A stretch of DNA of 64,000 bases. Origin: Arthrobacter sp. Soil764 (GTDB lineage Bacteria; Actinomycetota; Actinomycetes; Actinomycetales; Micrococcaceae). Below the pieces are notes generated by a model. The model made no database searches. It was not told where the DNA came from and saw only the letters and a list, made by a program, of their open reading frames with translations. Where the stretch lies: positions 89,251-153,250 of the forward strand of contig NZ_LMSI01000003.1 in the NCBI RefSeq assembly GCF_001428075.1, in the 5' to 3' direction. Below, one piece after another: positions 52,482 through 62,486 of this stretch (positions are counted from its first letter, which is position 1; each line of letters starts with the position of its first letter). A program made the position numbers and the translations under genes.

Positions 52482-53033
52482 GTGGATTCAAACGACGTCC
52501 AGGCAGATCTCAAGCACGTTCTCTACACCAAGGAGCAGATCCAGCAGCGGATCAGCGAGCTCGCTGCGCAGATCGACAAGGACTACGAAGGGCGCGAGAT
52601 CCTCCTTGTGGGTGTGCTGAAGGGCGCCGTGATGGTCATGGCCGACCTTGCCCGTGCACTTCACAGCCACATCTCCATGGACTGGATGGCCGTGTCCTCC
52701 TACGGTTCGGGCACGCAGTCCTCCGGAGTGGTGCGCATCCTGAAGGACCTGGACACCGACCTGATGGGCAAGGATGTCCTGATCGTCGAGGACATCATCG
52801 ATTCCGGCCTTACCCTGTCCTGGCTCAAGACCAACCTGGAATCCCGCGGTACCGCCTCGGTGGAGATCTGCACGGCGTTCCGCAAGCCCACCGCCGCCAA
52901 GGTGGAAATCGACGTCAAGTACGTCGGCTACGACATCCCCAATGAATTCGTGGTGGGCTACGGCCTGGACTACGCCGAAAAGTACCGCAACCTTGACTTC
53001 GTGGGAACCCTGGCCCCGCACGTCTACGAGTAA
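52482..53033 (+). CDS. hpt: Hypoxanthine phosphoribosyltransferase
   Basis: Purine salvage: forms IMP/GMP from base and PRPP. The 183-aa protein contains LLVGVLKGAVMVMADLARAL, VSSYGSGTQSSGVVRILKDL and the PRPP loop VLIVEDIIDSGLTLSWL. AGGAG 6 nt upstream favours GTG 52482 over the adjacent TTG 52479. It follows tilS by 30 bp and precedes ftsH by 223 bp, the order conserved in many Firmicutes and Actinobacteria. Confidence 0.95.
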   Translation: MDSNDVQADLKHVLYTKEQIQQRISELAAQIDKDYEGREILLVGVLKGAVMVMADLARALHSHISMDWMAVSSYGSGTQSSGVVRILKDLDTDLMGKDVLIVEDIIDSGLTLSWLKTNLESRGTASVEICTAFRKPTAAKVEIDVKYVGYDIPNEFVVGYGLDYAEKYRNLDFVGTLAPHVYE

Positions 53034-53256
53034 GCCGCGCGGCACGCTCCACCACCGCCGTGCCCCGGCAAAACCCCGCCACGCAGGCAGCTCCTGCGCT
53101 GTCCCCGCGCAGCTACGCCCACAGGGAACTTTTGCTTTTCGCTATGCGTGATGTACTCCGGACGGTGTATAGCTAGAAGCTGACGCAGCACCATCACGCG
53201 CGCAGACTACTCGCCGTGAAGCACTACCGGAAGGGACGGGGCCAGCCCCCGAACAG

Positions 53257-55320
53257 ATGAAAGCTAAGAACTTCTTCAAAGGCCCGGGCATCTGGATCGT
53301 CGTTGTGGTCGGTCTGCTCCTCGTGGCTTTTGCAACGCTCGCCCCCGGCGGTGCGGCCCGGATCGATACCGACAAGGGCCTGGAACTGCTCTCCGGCAAC
53401 AAGGTGGAGCAGGCCAAGATCTTCGACGGCGAAAACCGCGTTGACCTCACGCTGAAGGACAACCTGCAGCTGGAGGGGCAGGACAAGGGCAAGAGCGTCC
53501 AGTTCTTCTTCGTTGATGCCCGCGCGCAGGACGTGGTGAAGGCTGTCACCGACGCCAAGCCGGCCCAGGGCTTCACTGACCAGCCGATCGAAAGCAACTG
53601 GTTCTCCGGCCTGCTCTCCCTCCTGATCCCGGTCATCCTGCTGGGCGCCCTCTTCTGGTTCCTGATGACCCGCATGCAGGGCGGCGGCTCCAAGATCATG
53701 CAGTTCGGCAAGTCCAAGGCCAAGATGGTCAGCAAGGACATGCCGCAGGTGACCTTCGCGGACGTGGCCGGCTCCGACGAGGCCGTGGAGGAACTGCAGG
53801 AGATCAAGGAATTCCTGCAGGAACCGGCCAAGTTCCAGGCTGTTGGCGCCAAGATCCCCAAGGGCGTGCTGCTCTACGGCCCTCCAGGTACCGGTAAAAC
53901 CCTGCTGGCCCGCGCGGTGGCCGGTGAGGCAGGCGTCCCCTTCTTCTCCATCTCCGGCTCGGACTTCGTGGAAATGTTCGTCGGCGTCGGCGCCTCCCGC
54001 GTCCGCGACCTCTTTGAACAGGCCAAGGCCAACTCGCCCGCCATCATCTTCGTCGACGAGATCGACGCCGTCGGCCGCCACCGCGGTGCAGGCATCGGCG
54101 GCGGCAACGACGAACGCGAGCAGACCCTCAACCAGCTGCTGGTTGAAATGGACGGCTTCGACGTGAAAACCAACGTCATCCTCATCGCCGCCACCAACCG
54201 GCCCGACGTCCTGGACCCGGCACTGCTGCGTCCCGGCCGCTTCGACCGCCAGATCGGCGTGGACGCACCGGACCTGATCGGCCGCGACCAAATCCTGCAG
54301 GTGCACGCCAAGGGTAAGCCGATGGCGCCCGGTGTGGACCTGAAGGCCGTGGCCAAGAAGACCCCCGGCTACACCGGTGCCGATCTCGCCAACGTCCTCA
54401 ACGAGGCTGCGCTGCTCACCGCCCGCTCCAACGCCAACCTGATCGACGACCGCGCCCTGGACGAAGCCATTGACCGCGTCATGGCCGGCCCGCAGAAGCG
54501 CAGCCGGGTCATGAAGGAACACGAGCGCAAGATCACCGCGTACCACGAAGGCGGCCACGCCCTGGTGGCGGCGGCCCTCCGCAACTCCGCTCCGGTCACC
54601 AAGATCACCATCCTCCCGCGCGGCCGGGCCCTGGGCTATACCATGGTGGTTCCGGAAAACGACAAGTACTCCGTGACCCGAAATGAGCTCCTGGACCAGA
54701 TGGCCTATGCCATGGGCGGCCGCGTGGCCGAGGAGATCGTGTTCCACGATCCGTCCACCGGCGCCTCCAACGACATCGAGAAGGCAACCGGCACGGCCCG
54801 CAAGATGGTCACCGAATACGGCATGAGCGAACGCGTCGGCGCGGTCCGCCTCGGCCAGGGCGGCGGTGAACCCTTCCTGGGCCGCGACGCAGGCCACGAG
54901 CGCAACTACTCGGACCAGATCGCCTACGTCGTGGACGAGGAAGTGCGCCGCCTGATTGAGCAGGCCCACGATGAGGCCTACGAGATCCTCACCGAAAACC
55001 GGGACGTCCTGGACCTCCTGGCCTTGGAGTTGCTGGAGCGCGAAACGCTGAACCAAGCCGAGATCGCCGACATCTTCAGGGACGTCCGCAAGCGTGACTT
55101 CCGCGAGGTGTGGCTGTCCAAGGAGACCCGCCCGGTCCAGATGGCAGGCCCGGTGGAGAGCCGCCAGGAGCGCGCCGAGCGCGAGGCGCAGGAGGAAGCC
55201 AAGAAGGCCCGGATGGATGAGCCGCTGGACGCCCAGCCCCCTCATTCGCAGGGCGTTCCGGAAGACGCTCCGTTTCACGGCGGCACCCCCGACTCGGGGC
55301 CTGACACCCTTCGCGGCTAA
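53257..55320 (+). CDS. ftsH: ATP-dependent zinc metalloprotease FtsH
   Basis: Membrane AAA+ protease degrading misfolded and regulatory membrane proteins. 687 aa: two membrane spans (about 10-30 and 115-137) around an extracytoplasmic domain, Walker A GPPGTGKT (208-215), Walker B IIFVDEID (near 265), the second region of homology [21 protein letters not shown], and the protease site HEGGH (430-434). The C-terminal ~50 residues are charged and disordered. The 223-bp upstream region includes GTGTATAGCTAG, a possible -10 region, and GGAAGGGACGGGG near the start. Confidence 0.97.
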   Translation: MKAKNFFKGPGIWIVVVVGLLLVAFATLAPGGAARIDTDKGLELLSGNKVEQAKIFDGENRVDLTLKDNLQLEGQDKGKSVQFFFVDARAQDVVKAVTDAKPAQGFTDQPIESNWFSGLLSLLIPVILLGALFWFLMTRMQGGGSKIMQFGKSKAKMVSKDMPQVTFADVAGSDEAVEELQEIKEFLQEPAKFQAVGAKIPKGVLLYGPPGTGKTLLARAVAGEAGVPFFSISGSDFVEMFVGVGASRVRDLFEQAKANSPAIIFVDEIDAVGRHRGAGIGGGNDEREQTLNQLLVEMDGFDVKTNVILIAATNRPDVLDPALLRPGRFDRQIGVDAPDLIGRDQILQVHAKGKPMAPGVDLKAVAKKTPGYTGADLANVLNEAALLTARSNANLIDDRALDEAIDRVMAGPQKRSRVMKEHERKITAYHEGGHALVAAALRNSAPVTKITILPRGRALGYTMVVPENDKYSVTRNELLDQMAYAMGGRVAEEIVFHDPSTGASNDIEKATGTARKMVTEYGMSERVGAVRLGQGGGEPFLGRDAGHERNYSDQIAYVVDEEVRRLIEQAHDEAYEILTENRDVLDLLALELLERETLNQAEIADIFRDVRKRDFREVWLSKETRPVQMAGPVESRQERAEREAQEEAKKARMDEPLDAQPPHSQGVPEDAPFHGGTPDSGPDTLRG

Positions 55321-55323
55321 GCT
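55318..55323 (+). promoter_or_regulatory. Possible internal -10 box for leaderless folE
   Basis: TAAGCT, including the ftsH stop codon, is followed by 6 nt and the folE GTG, which lacks a ribosome binding site. No good -35 is visible, so this is only a candidate. Confidence 0.25.
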
Positions 55324-55329
55324 TTCCCT

Positions 55330-55974
55330 GTGACTTCTTTCGACGACGACGACGTTCCCGCCTCCGCCGTACCTCTGGCGGAGGACGGTTCCCACCATTC
55401 GAAACACGAAAAGGTGGACCGGCCGAGGATCGAGGCGGCCGTCCGTGAGATCCTCCTTGCCATCGGCGAGGACCCGGACCGCGGCGGCCTCCTCGACACC
55501 CCGAAAAGGGTGGCCAAGGCGTACGCCGAAATGTTCGCGGGACTGCACCGCGACCCCGCGGAGGTCCTGTCCACCACCTTTGACCTGGACCATGAGGAAC
55601 TGGTCCTGGTCAAGGACATCCCGTTCTACTCCACGTGCGAGCACCACCTGGTGCCGTTCCACGGGGTGGCCCATGTTGGCTACATCCCCTCGCACGATGG
55701 CAAAGTTACCGGGCTGAGCAAGCTGGCCCGCCTGGTGGACATCTATGCCCGCCGCCCGCAGGTGCAGGAGCGGCTCACCACTGAAATCGTCGAAGCGATG
55801 GTCCGCCACCTCAAACCCCGTGGTGCCATCGTCGTCGTTGAATGCGAACACATGTGCATGTCGATGCGCGGTATCCGCAAGCCCGGAGCGAAGACCGTCA
55901 CCAGTGCGGTCCGCGGGCAGCTTCATGACCCGGCCACCCGTGCCGAAGCCATGAGCCTCATCCTCGGAAGGTAA
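55330..55974 (+). CDS. folE: GTP cyclohydrolase I
   Basis: First step of tetrahydrofolate (and pterin) synthesis: GTP to dihydroneopterin triphosphate. The 214-aa protein has the zinc ligands in [13 protein letters not shown] (Cys103, His106) and [12 protein letters not shown] (Cys172), plus [16 protein letters not shown] and [24 protein letters not shown]-terminus is acidic (DDDDVPA). The GTG start lies 9 bp after the ftsH stop. First of four clustered folate genes. Confidence 0.96.
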   Translation: MTSFDDDDVPASAVPLAEDGSHHSKHEKVDRPRIEAAVREILLAIGEDPDRGGLLDTPKRVAKAYAEMFAGLHRDPAEVLSTTFDLDHEELVLVKDIPFYSTCEHHLVPFHGVAHVGYIPSHDGKVTGLSKLARLVDIYARRPQVQERLTTEIVEAMVRHLKPRGAIVVVECEHMCMSMRGIRKPGAKTVTSAVRGQLHDPATRAEAMSLILGR

Positions 55975-55983
55975 CAACAGACC

Positions 55984-56925
55984 ATGGATTCACTCGCTGC
56001 AGCCCCTGGAACGGGGCCCGCAACCTCCCCGCTGCCCATCCTGCGCAAGCCCCGCCCGGCGGCGCGCTTCGCGGACCTGCCCACTGGCCGCACCCTGGTC
56101 ATGGGAATCCTGAACGTCACGCCGGACTCCTTCAGTGACGGCGGAAAGCACGCCACGGCAGACACTGCCATCGCTGCCGGCCTGCGGATGTTCTACGCGG
56201 GCGCCGACATCATCGACGTCGGGGGTGAATCCACCCGGCCCGGGGCTGACGATGTGACCCCGGACGAGGAACAGCGCCGCGTCCTGCCCGTGATCGAGGC
56301 CCTGGTGAAGGCAGGGGCACTGGTCAGCATCGACACCACCCACGCCTCGACGGCTGCAGCAGCGGTAAAGGCCGGCGCAGCAATCATCAATGACATCTCC
56401 GGCCTGAGCATCGAGCCCGAAATGGCCGAGTTCGTGGCGGCCTCCAAGGTGCCGTACGTGCTCACCCACCGCCGCGGGGACGCGCGCACCATGAACTCGC
56501 TTGCCGAATACTCGGATGTTGCCGGGGAAGTGGTGGCGGAGCTGGCAGGAGTGCGGGACAAGCTGTACGCCGCCGGTGTCAGCCAGGAACAGATCATCAT
56601 CGACCCGGGCCTGGGGTTCGCCAAGAACGACGCCCAGAACTGGGAACTGCTGCAGAACCTGGACCGGCTGGACAGCCTGGGCCACAAGGTCCTGGTGGGC
56701 GCCTCCCGCAAACGTTTCCTCGGCACCCTGCTCACCGTTGCCGGCAAGGCCGCCGCCCCCGAGGAACGCGATGCTGCCACGGCGGCCATCACCGCCATCA
56801 GCGCGTACCGCGGGGCCTGGGCGGTCCGCGTGCACGAGGTTGGATCCAGCCTTGACGCCGTCAAGGTTGCTGCACGCATGGCCGCAGCGTCCCCGGCACA
56901 AGCCGCCGTACCCCAAAAACAATAG
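55984..56925 (+). CDS. folP: Dihydropteroate synthase
   Basis: Joins p-aminobenzoate to the pterin pyrophosphate; target of sulfonamides. 313 aa with the signature MGILNVTPDSFSDGGKH, DVGGESTRPGADDVTPDEE, INDISGLS, VLTHRRGDARTMN, IIDPGLGFAKNDAQNW and LVGASRKRFLG. ATG lies 9 bp after folE. The N-terminal 30 residues before the barrel are a proline-rich extension. Third-party drug-binding loops look conventional. Confidence 0.96.
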   Translation: MDSLAAAPGTGPATSPLPILRKPRPAARFADLPTGRTLVMGILNVTPDSFSDGGKHATADTAIAAGLRMFYAGADIIDVGGESTRPGADDVTPDEEQRRVLPVIEALVKAGALVSIDTTHASTAAAAVKAGAAIINDISGLSIEPEMAEFVAASKVPYVLTHRRGDARTMNSLAEYSDVAGEVVAELAGVRDKLYAAGVSQEQIIIDPGLGFAKNDAQNWELLQNLDRLDSLGHKVLVGASRKRFLGTLLTVAGKAAAPEERDAATAAITAISAYRGAWAVRVHEVGSSLDAVKVAARMAAASPAQAAVPQKQ

Positions 56926-56938
56926 GGCCGGGGGACCC

Positions 56939-57331
56939 ATGGACAGGATTACGCTGACCGGAGTGACGGCCGTGGGCCATCACGGCGTCTTCGATTTCGA
57001 ACGCCGTGAGGGCCAGCCATTCGTCGTAGACGCGGTGCTCCACCTGGACTTCACCGAAGCGGCGCAGTCCGACGATGTCCGGGACACCGCCCACTATGGT
57101 GAGGTGGCGCAGCGTATTACCGAGTGGATTACCGGCGAGCCCCTCAACCTCATCGAGGCACTCGCGGTGCGGATCGCAGACAGCCTCCTGTCCGAATTCA
57201 AGCTCAACGCCGTGGACATCACCGTGCACAAACCACAGGCCCCCATCGAGGTCCCCTTCGGCGATGTGGCGGTCACCGTCCACAGGGAACGGGTCCCCGC
57301 AGGCCCGGCCATGTCCGGGGCGCAGACGTGA
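56939..57331 (+). CDS. folB: Dihydroneopterin aldolase
   Basis: Cleaves dihydroneopterin to 6-hydroxymethyl-dihydropterin and glycolaldehyde. 130 aa starting MDRITLTGVTAVGHHGVFDFERREGQPF, with YGEVAQRITEW, NLIEALAVRIADSLL and a strand VDITVHKPQAPIEVPFGDVAVTVHRER, the whole compact FolB fold. The catalytic lysine is present (Lys in HKPQAPI). The next gene starts in a GTGA overlap. Confidence 0.94.
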   Translation: MDRITLTGVTAVGHHGVFDFERREGQPFVVDAVLHLDFTEAAQSDDVRDTAHYGEVAQRITEWITGEPLNLIEALAVRIADSLLSEFKLNAVDITVHKPQAPIEVPFGDVAVTVHRERVPAGPAMSGAQT

Positions 57332-57873
57332 ACGGGACCTACACCAAGGCCGTGCTTGCCCTGGGCAGCAACCTTGGTGAACGCAACGAAACGTTGACGG
57401 AGGCCGTGGCCGACCTGGTGGACCCGCCTGAGGTCCGGCTCCTTGCCGTCTCACCCATCGTCCAGACCAAAGCCGTGGGCGGACCCGCGGGACAGCCGGA
57501 CTTCCTGAACATGGTCATCACGGTGGAGACCAGCCTGACCCCGCAGGAGCTGCTGGAACACTGCCAGGCGGTGGAGAACAAGCACCACCGCGTCCGTGAG
57601 GTCCACTGGGGGCCGCGGACGCTCGACGTCGACATCATCACATACGGGGACTTCCGCAGCAACGATCCCACGCTGACCCTCCCGCACCCGCGCGCCGCAT
57701 CACGGGCCTTCGTCCTCTACCCCTGGTCACTCATCGAACCCGCCGCCACGCTGGACGGCGAACGGATCAGCACGCTGGCAACGCGGGCTTCGGATTTCGG
57801 GGACCTTGCCCCGTTCGACGGGTTCGGCGACTTCGACGGCATGCCCACGGCGGGAGCGGTGGAGGAGCGATGA
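57328..57873 (+). CDS. folK: 6-hydroxymethyl-7,8-dihydropterin pyrophosphokinase
   Basis: Activates the pterin for FolP. 181 aa with VLALGSNLGERNETLTEAV, the substrate motif GGPAGQPDFLNMVITVET, VREVHWGPRTLDVDIITYG (the RxxxxGPRxxDxDI motif) and LPHPRAASRAFVLYPWSLIEP. The start is a GTG overlapping the folB stop, and the stop overlaps the next ATG, so the folB-folK-DUF3180 genes are translationally coupled. Confidence 0.95.
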   Translation: MNGTYTKAVLALGSNLGERNETLTEAVADLVDPPEVRLLAVSPIVQTKAVGGPAGQPDFLNMVITVETSLTPQELLEHCQAVENKHHRVREVHWGPRTLDVDIITYGDFRSNDPTLTLPHPRAASRAFVLYPWSLIEPAATLDGERISTLATRASDFGDLAPFDGFGDFDGMPTAGAVEER

Positions 57874-58418
57874 AGCCGATCAACCCGCTGCGCCTGCTGC
57901 TGATCTGCGTCATCCTTGCGGTGGCGGGCTGGGCGGCCACGGTAGTCACCAGCCGGTACAGCATGGCCACTCCTGTCCTGCCCGCTACGGCGCTTGCCAC
58001 CATGGGCGTCATCGTTATCATCACACTGATCCTGGGCATCCGGGTACTGAGGTGGCGCAACAGCGTCAAGCCCAACAGCACGGCCAGGAAAACGCAGCTG
58101 GACCCCCTTCTGGCCGCGCGGACGCTGGTCCTGGCCCAGGCATGCGCTTATGCCGGAACAGTGCTGCTGGGCTGGCACGTGGGCATCTTCCTGGACCAGC
58201 TGCGGATCTGGAGCCTCCGCAGCGACCAGGGCATCACCTGGCTGGCCTTGGCCATGGCCGGCGGCGGCCTGGTGATGATCGTGGTGGGGCTCCTGGTGGA
58301 GCGGTTCTGCAGGATTCCCCCGGAAGACGGCGACACCAACAGCATAGATGGGAAGAAGGGCCGCCCAGCCCGCGGGGAAGCCGCCGGGGAAGGCGAATAT
58401 GCGTACCGAGGCGATTGA
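57870..58418 (+). CDS. DUF3180 membrane protein
   Basis: A 182-aa protein with four membrane segments (about 5-30, 38-60, 82-106, 125-150): LLLICVILAVAGWAATVVTS, ATMGVIVIITLILGIRVLRW, TLVLAQACAYAGTVLLGWHV and ITWLALAMAGGGLVMIVVGLLVERFCR. The C-terminal tail is charged. Always found in actinobacterial folK-panC neighbourhoods but of unknown function. ATGA overlap with folK; its last 20 bp overlap the next gene. Confidence 0.9.
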   Translation: MKPINPLRLLLICVILAVAGWAATVVTSRYSMATPVLPATALATMGVIVIITLILGIRVLRWRNSVKPNSTARKTQLDPLLAARTLVLAQACAYAGTVLLGWHVGIFLDQLRIWSLRSDQGITWLALAMAGGGLVMIVVGLLVERFCRIPPEDGDTNSIDGKKGRPARGEAAGEGEYAYRGD

Positions 58419-58911
58419 CCCGCCGGGTATCGCCTGGCAGCGTGTCTCGCCGAAATACATTACAGTCCGGCTGGTGGAATGGGCCGTTGCCAACCTTGTC
58501 ACCCTGCTGGTCCTGTCCGCTCCACTGGTGTTTGTCCTCCTGGGCTGGTGGCGGTGGCCGCCGCTGTGGCTCGCCATCACCGTCCCGTCCGCCACGCTGT
58601 TGGCCGCCCTGTGGCGGCTGGTGCTCATTCCGCGCCAGGTCCGGGCCATCGGCTACGCAGAGCGCGATGACGACCTGCTGATCAGGGGCGGCATCTTCTT
58701 CCAGCGGACCATGGCCGTTCCCTATGGGCGGATGCAGTACGTGGACATTGCGGTGGGGCCCGTGGAACGCGCGCTGGGGCTGTGCAGCGTCAAGCTGCAC
58801 ACCGCGTCACCCGGCACGAACGCACGCATTCCCGGCCTGCCGGCAGCGGAAGGTGCGCGGCTCCGGGAACAGCTGGCCGCCCGCGGCGAAGCCAGGCTGG
58901 CGGGACTGTGA
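58399..58911 (+). CDS. PH domain (bPH2) membrane protein, YdbS-like
   Basis: A 170-aa protein with two adjacent membrane spans (about 27-65) followed by a bacterial PH2 domain (QVRAIGYAERDDDLLIRGGIFFQRTMAVPYGRMQYVDIA), the pattern of YdbS. The ATG at 58399 overlaps DUF3180 by 20 bp; its stop overlaps the GTG of the next PH-domain gene by 4 bp. The two probably form a membrane complex. Function unknown; related pairs are linked to membrane stress. Confidence 0.88.
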   Translation: MRTEAIDPPGIAWQRVSPKYITVRLVEWAVANLVTLLVLSAPLVFVLLGWWRWPPLWLAITVPSATLLAALWRLVLIPRQVRAIGYAERDDDLLIRGGIFFQRTMAVPYGRMQYVDIAVGPVERALGLCSVKLHTASPGTNARIPGLPAAEGARLREQLAARGEARLAGL

Positions 58912-60617
58912 CCACTGACGGCCAGCTGCCCGGCCCGCCCGGGGAGCCGCCTGCGCCTCCACCTTCCCAGGGCAGCCCGGAAACCAACAGAACGCCCGAC
59001 GACGGGTGGCTGCGGGTGCATCCTGCCTCACCTTTCGTCCGCGGCTGGGTTGCCCTGGCCGCTATCACCTTCTTCTTTGGCCGGGACCTCTTCGAGCGGA
59101 CGCTGCAGGGCCAGCCCGTGTTCGAGGACGGGTTTGCCAGGCGCGCCCCATGGCTCCTGGGCGGTGGGGCGGTGGTCCTGGCCGTCGCGGTACTGGGGTT
59201 TGTCCTCACCTGGTACTTCACCAAGTACCAGGTGAGCGGCGGCTACGTCCGGGTCGACAGCGGGCTCATCTTCCGCCAGCACCGGCAGGCGCGGCTGGAC
59301 CGGGTGCAGGCCATTGACATCGTTCAACCCCTGCTGGCCCGCATCTTCGGCCTGGCCGAACTCAAATTCGAGGTAGCCGACGCCGGCGAATCAGCGGTGC
59401 GCCTGGCCTATCTGAAGCTCGAGGATGCCCGGCAGCTGCGTGCCACCATCCTGGCTCAGGCGTCCGGGGCCTCCGCCGGTGTTGTCACAGGTGCCGGCGT
59501 TGATGCCGCGGCAGCTGCCCGTCCCGGAGGCCCTGCAGGCCCGGAGCGCCTTGCCCGGCCCGCACCCGAGGCCCCGGAAACCACTGTCCTGTCCGTGCCG
59601 CCGTCGCGCCTTCTGGGATCGCTGATCCTGAGCGAGCAAAGCGTCTTTATCGTGGTGGGCGGCATCGCCTCGGTGGTTCTGTCGACGCTGACGGACAACC
59701 GCGCCTTCTACTTCTACCTGGTGCCCGCGGCCCTGGGCCTGGCGGCCGGCTACTGGAACTTCTTCAACAAGGGGTTCAACTTCACGGCAGCGGTTTCTCC
59801 CGACGGCATCCGGCTGCGGTACGGGCTCCTGGACACCCAGGCACAGACGCTTCCACCAGGCAGGATCCAGGCGGTGAAGGTTGCCCAGCCGCCACTGTGG
59901 CGTCCGTTCGGCTGGTACCGGATGCAGGTGAACGCGGCCGGCTACGGGGTTTCCGGCAACGCCGCCGAGGGTAACACCAGGACCATCCTCCTGCCGGTGG
60001 GAAAGCTTCCCGACGTCGTGGCCATGCTGTCGCTGGTCCTTCCGGACCCGGGGACCCCCCAGCCCGGGCTGGTGTTTACCGCCGGCCTTAACGGCAAGGA
60101 TTCCGACGGCGGATTCGTCACCACGCCGCGCCGGGCCCGGCTGCTGGCGCCCCTCGCGTGGCGCCGCAACGGGTTTACCGCAACGGACACGGCCCTGCTG
60201 ATCCGCTCCGGGCGCTGGTGGCGGGAGCTGGTGCTGGTTCCCCACCAGCGGACACAGTCGCTGGCACTCCAGCAGGGACCCCTGGCGCGCCGGTTCCGGG
60301 TGGCGGACCTGGTCCTCCATACGACGGCCGGGCCGGTGGCCCCCCGGCTGGTCCAGGCCGGGCTGGACGAGGCCCGGCAGCTTTTCGACGACCAGTCGGC
60401 ACGCGCCCGGCTGGCGCGGAAGCGGCAAACCACCGAACAATGGTTGCGGCAGGTTGTTCCGGCAGTTGCGCCCACGCCGATGGGTGCCCTGCAACTGCCC
60501 GGCGCCGCGGCGCCTGGCGTGCCGATGCCCGATGCGCCGGCCCGTGGGGACACAACCGACGCAGCAGCCGCTAAGGCGCGGGACCATTACCAACAGGAAG
60601 GCCAGCAGCATGGCTAA
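58908..60617 (+). CDS. Multi-PH-domain membrane protein, YdbT-like
   Basis: A 569-aa protein starting at GTG 58908. It has paired membrane spans around residues 45-95 and 230-280 and likely two or three bPH2 domains: TKYQVSGGYVRVDSGLIFRQ..., RYGLLDTQAQTLPPGRIQAVKVAQPPLWRPFGWYRMQVNA, and ALLIRSGRWWRELVLVPHQRTQSLALQQGPLARRF. A Pro/Ala-rich linker (~190-215) separates the halves. GTGA overlap with the preceding PH gene; 8-bp overlap with the following one. Confidence 0.87.
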   Translation: MTTDGQLPGPPGEPPAPPPSQGSPETNRTPDDGWLRVHPASPFVRGWVALAAITFFFGRDLFERTLQGQPVFEDGFARRAPWLLGGGAVVLAVAVLGFVLTWYFTKYQVSGGYVRVDSGLIFRQHRQARLDRVQAIDIVQPLLARIFGLAELKFEVADAGESAVRLAYLKLEDARQLRATILAQASGASAGVVTGAGVDAAAAARPGGPAGPERLARPAPEAPETTVLSVPPSRLLGSLILSEQSVFIVVGGIASVVLSTLTDNRAFYFYLVPAALGLAAGYWNFFNKGFNFTAAVSPDGIRLRYGLLDTQAQTLPPGRIQAVKVAQPPLWRPFGWYRMQVNAAGYGVSGNAAEGNTRTILLPVGKLPDVVAMLSLVLPDPGTPQPGLVFTAGLNGKDSDGGFVTTPRRARLLAPLAWRRNGFTATDTALLIRSGRWWRELVLVPHQRTQSLALQQGPLARRFRVADLVLHTTAGPVAPRLVQAGLDEARQLFDDQSARARLARKRQTTEQWLRQVVPAVAPTPMGALQLPGAAAPGVPMPDAPARGDTTDAAAAKARDHYQQEGQQHG

Positions 60618-61503
60618 GCCCGGACGCCTCGGCGTCGGAATCATCGGTGCCGGCAAGGTGGGAGCCGTGCTTGGCGCGGCTTTGCGCGCGGCCGAGCACG
60701 CCGTCGTCGGGGTGTCAGCCGTGTCCGACGCAAGCCGGGAACGGGCTGAAGCACTCCTGCCCGGCGTGCCCGTCCTGGAAGTGCAGGACATTGTCGAGCG
60801 GTCGGAGCTGGTGTTGCTGGCCGTGCCGGATGACGCACTGCCCGGCCTGGTGGACGGGCTGGCGAAGCTGGGGGCATGGCAGCCCGGCCAGCTGGTGGCG
60901 CACACCTCAGGACGGTTCGGGGTGGGCGTGCTGCATCCTGTGCGCGCAGCCGGTGCCGTTCCGCTGGCGCTGCACCCGGCCATGACGTTCACCGGCATGA
61001 GCCTGGACCTCACCCGGCTGCTGGACTGCACCTTCGGGGTGACGGCCGATGCCGCCATGTTGCCCATCGCCCAGGCGCTGGTGGTGGAGATGGGGGCGGA
61101 ACCCGTGGCCATCGCCGAGGCCGACAGGACGCTTTACCACGCAGCCCTGGCGCACGGTTCGAACCACCTGGTCACCCTGGTAGCCCAGTCGTCCCAGCTC
61201 CTGCGCGAGGTTGGGGTGGAGAGGCCCGAGCGAATGCTGGGTCCATTGCTGAGGGCCACGTTGGAAAACGCACTGGCATCGGGGGAGTCGGCGCTGACCG
61301 GACCGGTGGCCCGCGGGGACGTGGGAACGGTCCGTGCCCATGCCGAGGCTTTGCGGGAGTTCGACGGCGGCGGGCATGGCGACGTGCTCGAGGCCTACCT
61401 TGCGATGGCCCGGGCCACAGCCCTTAGGGCAGAAGGGCGGGGACTTCTGAAACCTGACCAGCTGAAGGGGCTGCGCGAGGCCCTCGAACCGAAGGAGGAC
61501 TGA
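60610..61503 (+). CDS. Rossmann-fold DUF2520 protein
   Basis: A 297-aa dehydrogenase-like protein: NAD(P) loop GVGIIGAGKVGAVLGAAL (residues 8-25), DALPGLVDGLAKLG, the conserved AHTSGRFGVGVLHPVRAAGAVPLALHPAMTF region, and an all-helical C-terminal DUF2520 domain (YHAALAHGSNHLVTLVAQSS, LLRATLENALASGESALTGPVARGD). Resembles the ketopantoate reductase/6-phosphogluconate fold and is typically encoded next to panC, so a role in pantothenate synthesis has been suggested, but this is inference. Confidence 0.88.
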   Translation: MAKPGRLGVGIIGAGKVGAVLGAALRAAEHAVVGVSAVSDASRERAEALLPGVPVLEVQDIVERSELVLLAVPDDALPGLVDGLAKLGAWQPGQLVAHTSGRFGVGVLHPVRAAGAVPLALHPAMTFTGMSLDLTRLLDCTFGVTADAAMLPIAQALVVEMGAEPVAIAEADRTLYHAALAHGSNHLVTLVAQSSQLLREVGVERPERMLGPLLRATLENALASGESALTGPVARGDVGTVRAHAEALREFDGGGHGDVLEAYLAMARATALRAEGRGLLKPDQLKGLREALEPKED

Positions 61504-62433
61504 ATGTCCATTCAACTCGTCAAGACCGTTCACGAACTGCACGCGGAAAGCGCCAGGCTCCTTGGCGCCAGGCGCGGTACATCGCAGGGCCTGGTGCCCA
61601 CCATGGGCGCACTCCACGAAGGCCATGCCGCACTGGCGCGCACCGCCGCCGAACACAACGACGTTGTGGTGGCGAGCATCTTCGTCAACCCCCTGCAGTT
61701 CGGCGATGCCGTGGACCTGGACCGCTACCCCAGGACGCTGGACGCGGACCTTGCGCTGCTGGAGGAGCAGGGCGTCGACCTGGCATTCGCGCCGGCCGTG
61801 GAGGAGGTTTACCCCGGCGGAGAGCCATTAGTACGGGTGACATCCGGCCGCCTCGGTGAAAAGTGGGAGGGTGCATCCCGGCCCGGACACTTCGACGGCG
61901 CCCTGACCGTTGTGGCAAAGCTGCTCCATTACGGCATGCCGGCCGCAGGTCTTCCTGCCGGTTCCGCCGATGACGCTTCCCGGGCCGGCGGCCTGCCCGC
62001 GTACCGGGCCTACTTTGGGCAGAAGGACGCGCAGCAGTTGGCCCTGGTGCGGCGGATGGTTGCCGATCTGAACTTTCCGGTCGAAATCGTCGGCGTGCCA
62101 ACGGTCAGGGCAGAGGACGGGCTGGCCTTGTCCAGCCGGAACCGTTTCCTTTCGGAGGCGGAGCGGGACGCCGCGCTGGTCCTGTCCAGGGCACTGCGCC
62201 TGCTGGAGGACCGGGCAAATGCCCATGACCCGCTGGACCTGGATTCCGCGCTGGCGCTGGTTGAGTCCCAGCCCATGGTTGAACTCGACTACTTCGAAGT
62301 GGTGGATCCCGAAACCCTCGAACCGCTGGCCGAGAACTGCCGGGAGACCCCTTTCCGCGGGGAGGCCCTGGCGCTCATCGCCGCCAAAGTTGGTCCAGTG
62401 CGGCTGATCGACAACATGCCGCTCAGTTCCTAA
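61504..62433 (+). CDS. panC: Pantothenate synthetase
   Basis: Condenses pantoate and beta-alanine with ATP. 309 aa with the HIGH-type loop [15 protein letters not shown] (about 30-44), [71 protein letters not shown] and [12 protein letters not shown]. An unusual ~23-residue Gly/Ala/Ser-rich insertion ([20 protein letters not shown]) precedes the FGQKD motif, making the protein longer than the ~280-aa norm. ATG directly follows the DUF2520 stop. Confidence 0.94.
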   Translation: MSIQLVKTVHELHAESARLLGARRGTSQGLVPTMGALHEGHAALARTAAEHNDVVVASIFVNPLQFGDAVDLDRYPRTLDADLALLEEQGVDLAFAPAVEEVYPGGEPLVRVTSGRLGEKWEGASRPGHFDGALTVVAKLLHYGMPAAGLPAGSADDASRAGGLPAYRAYFGQKDAQQLALVRRMVADLNFPVEIVGVPTVRAEDGLALSSRNRFLSEAERDAALVLSRALRLLEDRANAHDPLDLDSALALVESQPMVELDYFEVVDPETLEPLAENCRETPFRGEALALIAAKVGPVRLIDNMPLSS

Positions 62434-62486
62434 TTTTCCGTTTGCCCAGGTTGCCGTTTCGCAAAGTTGGGAAGGAGAGCGGCGGG

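Noticed and set aside
53034..53256. ClgR-like site considered upstream of ftsH (CGCTATGCG)
   Set aside because: The half-site spacing does not match the ClgR consensus, so no operator is called.
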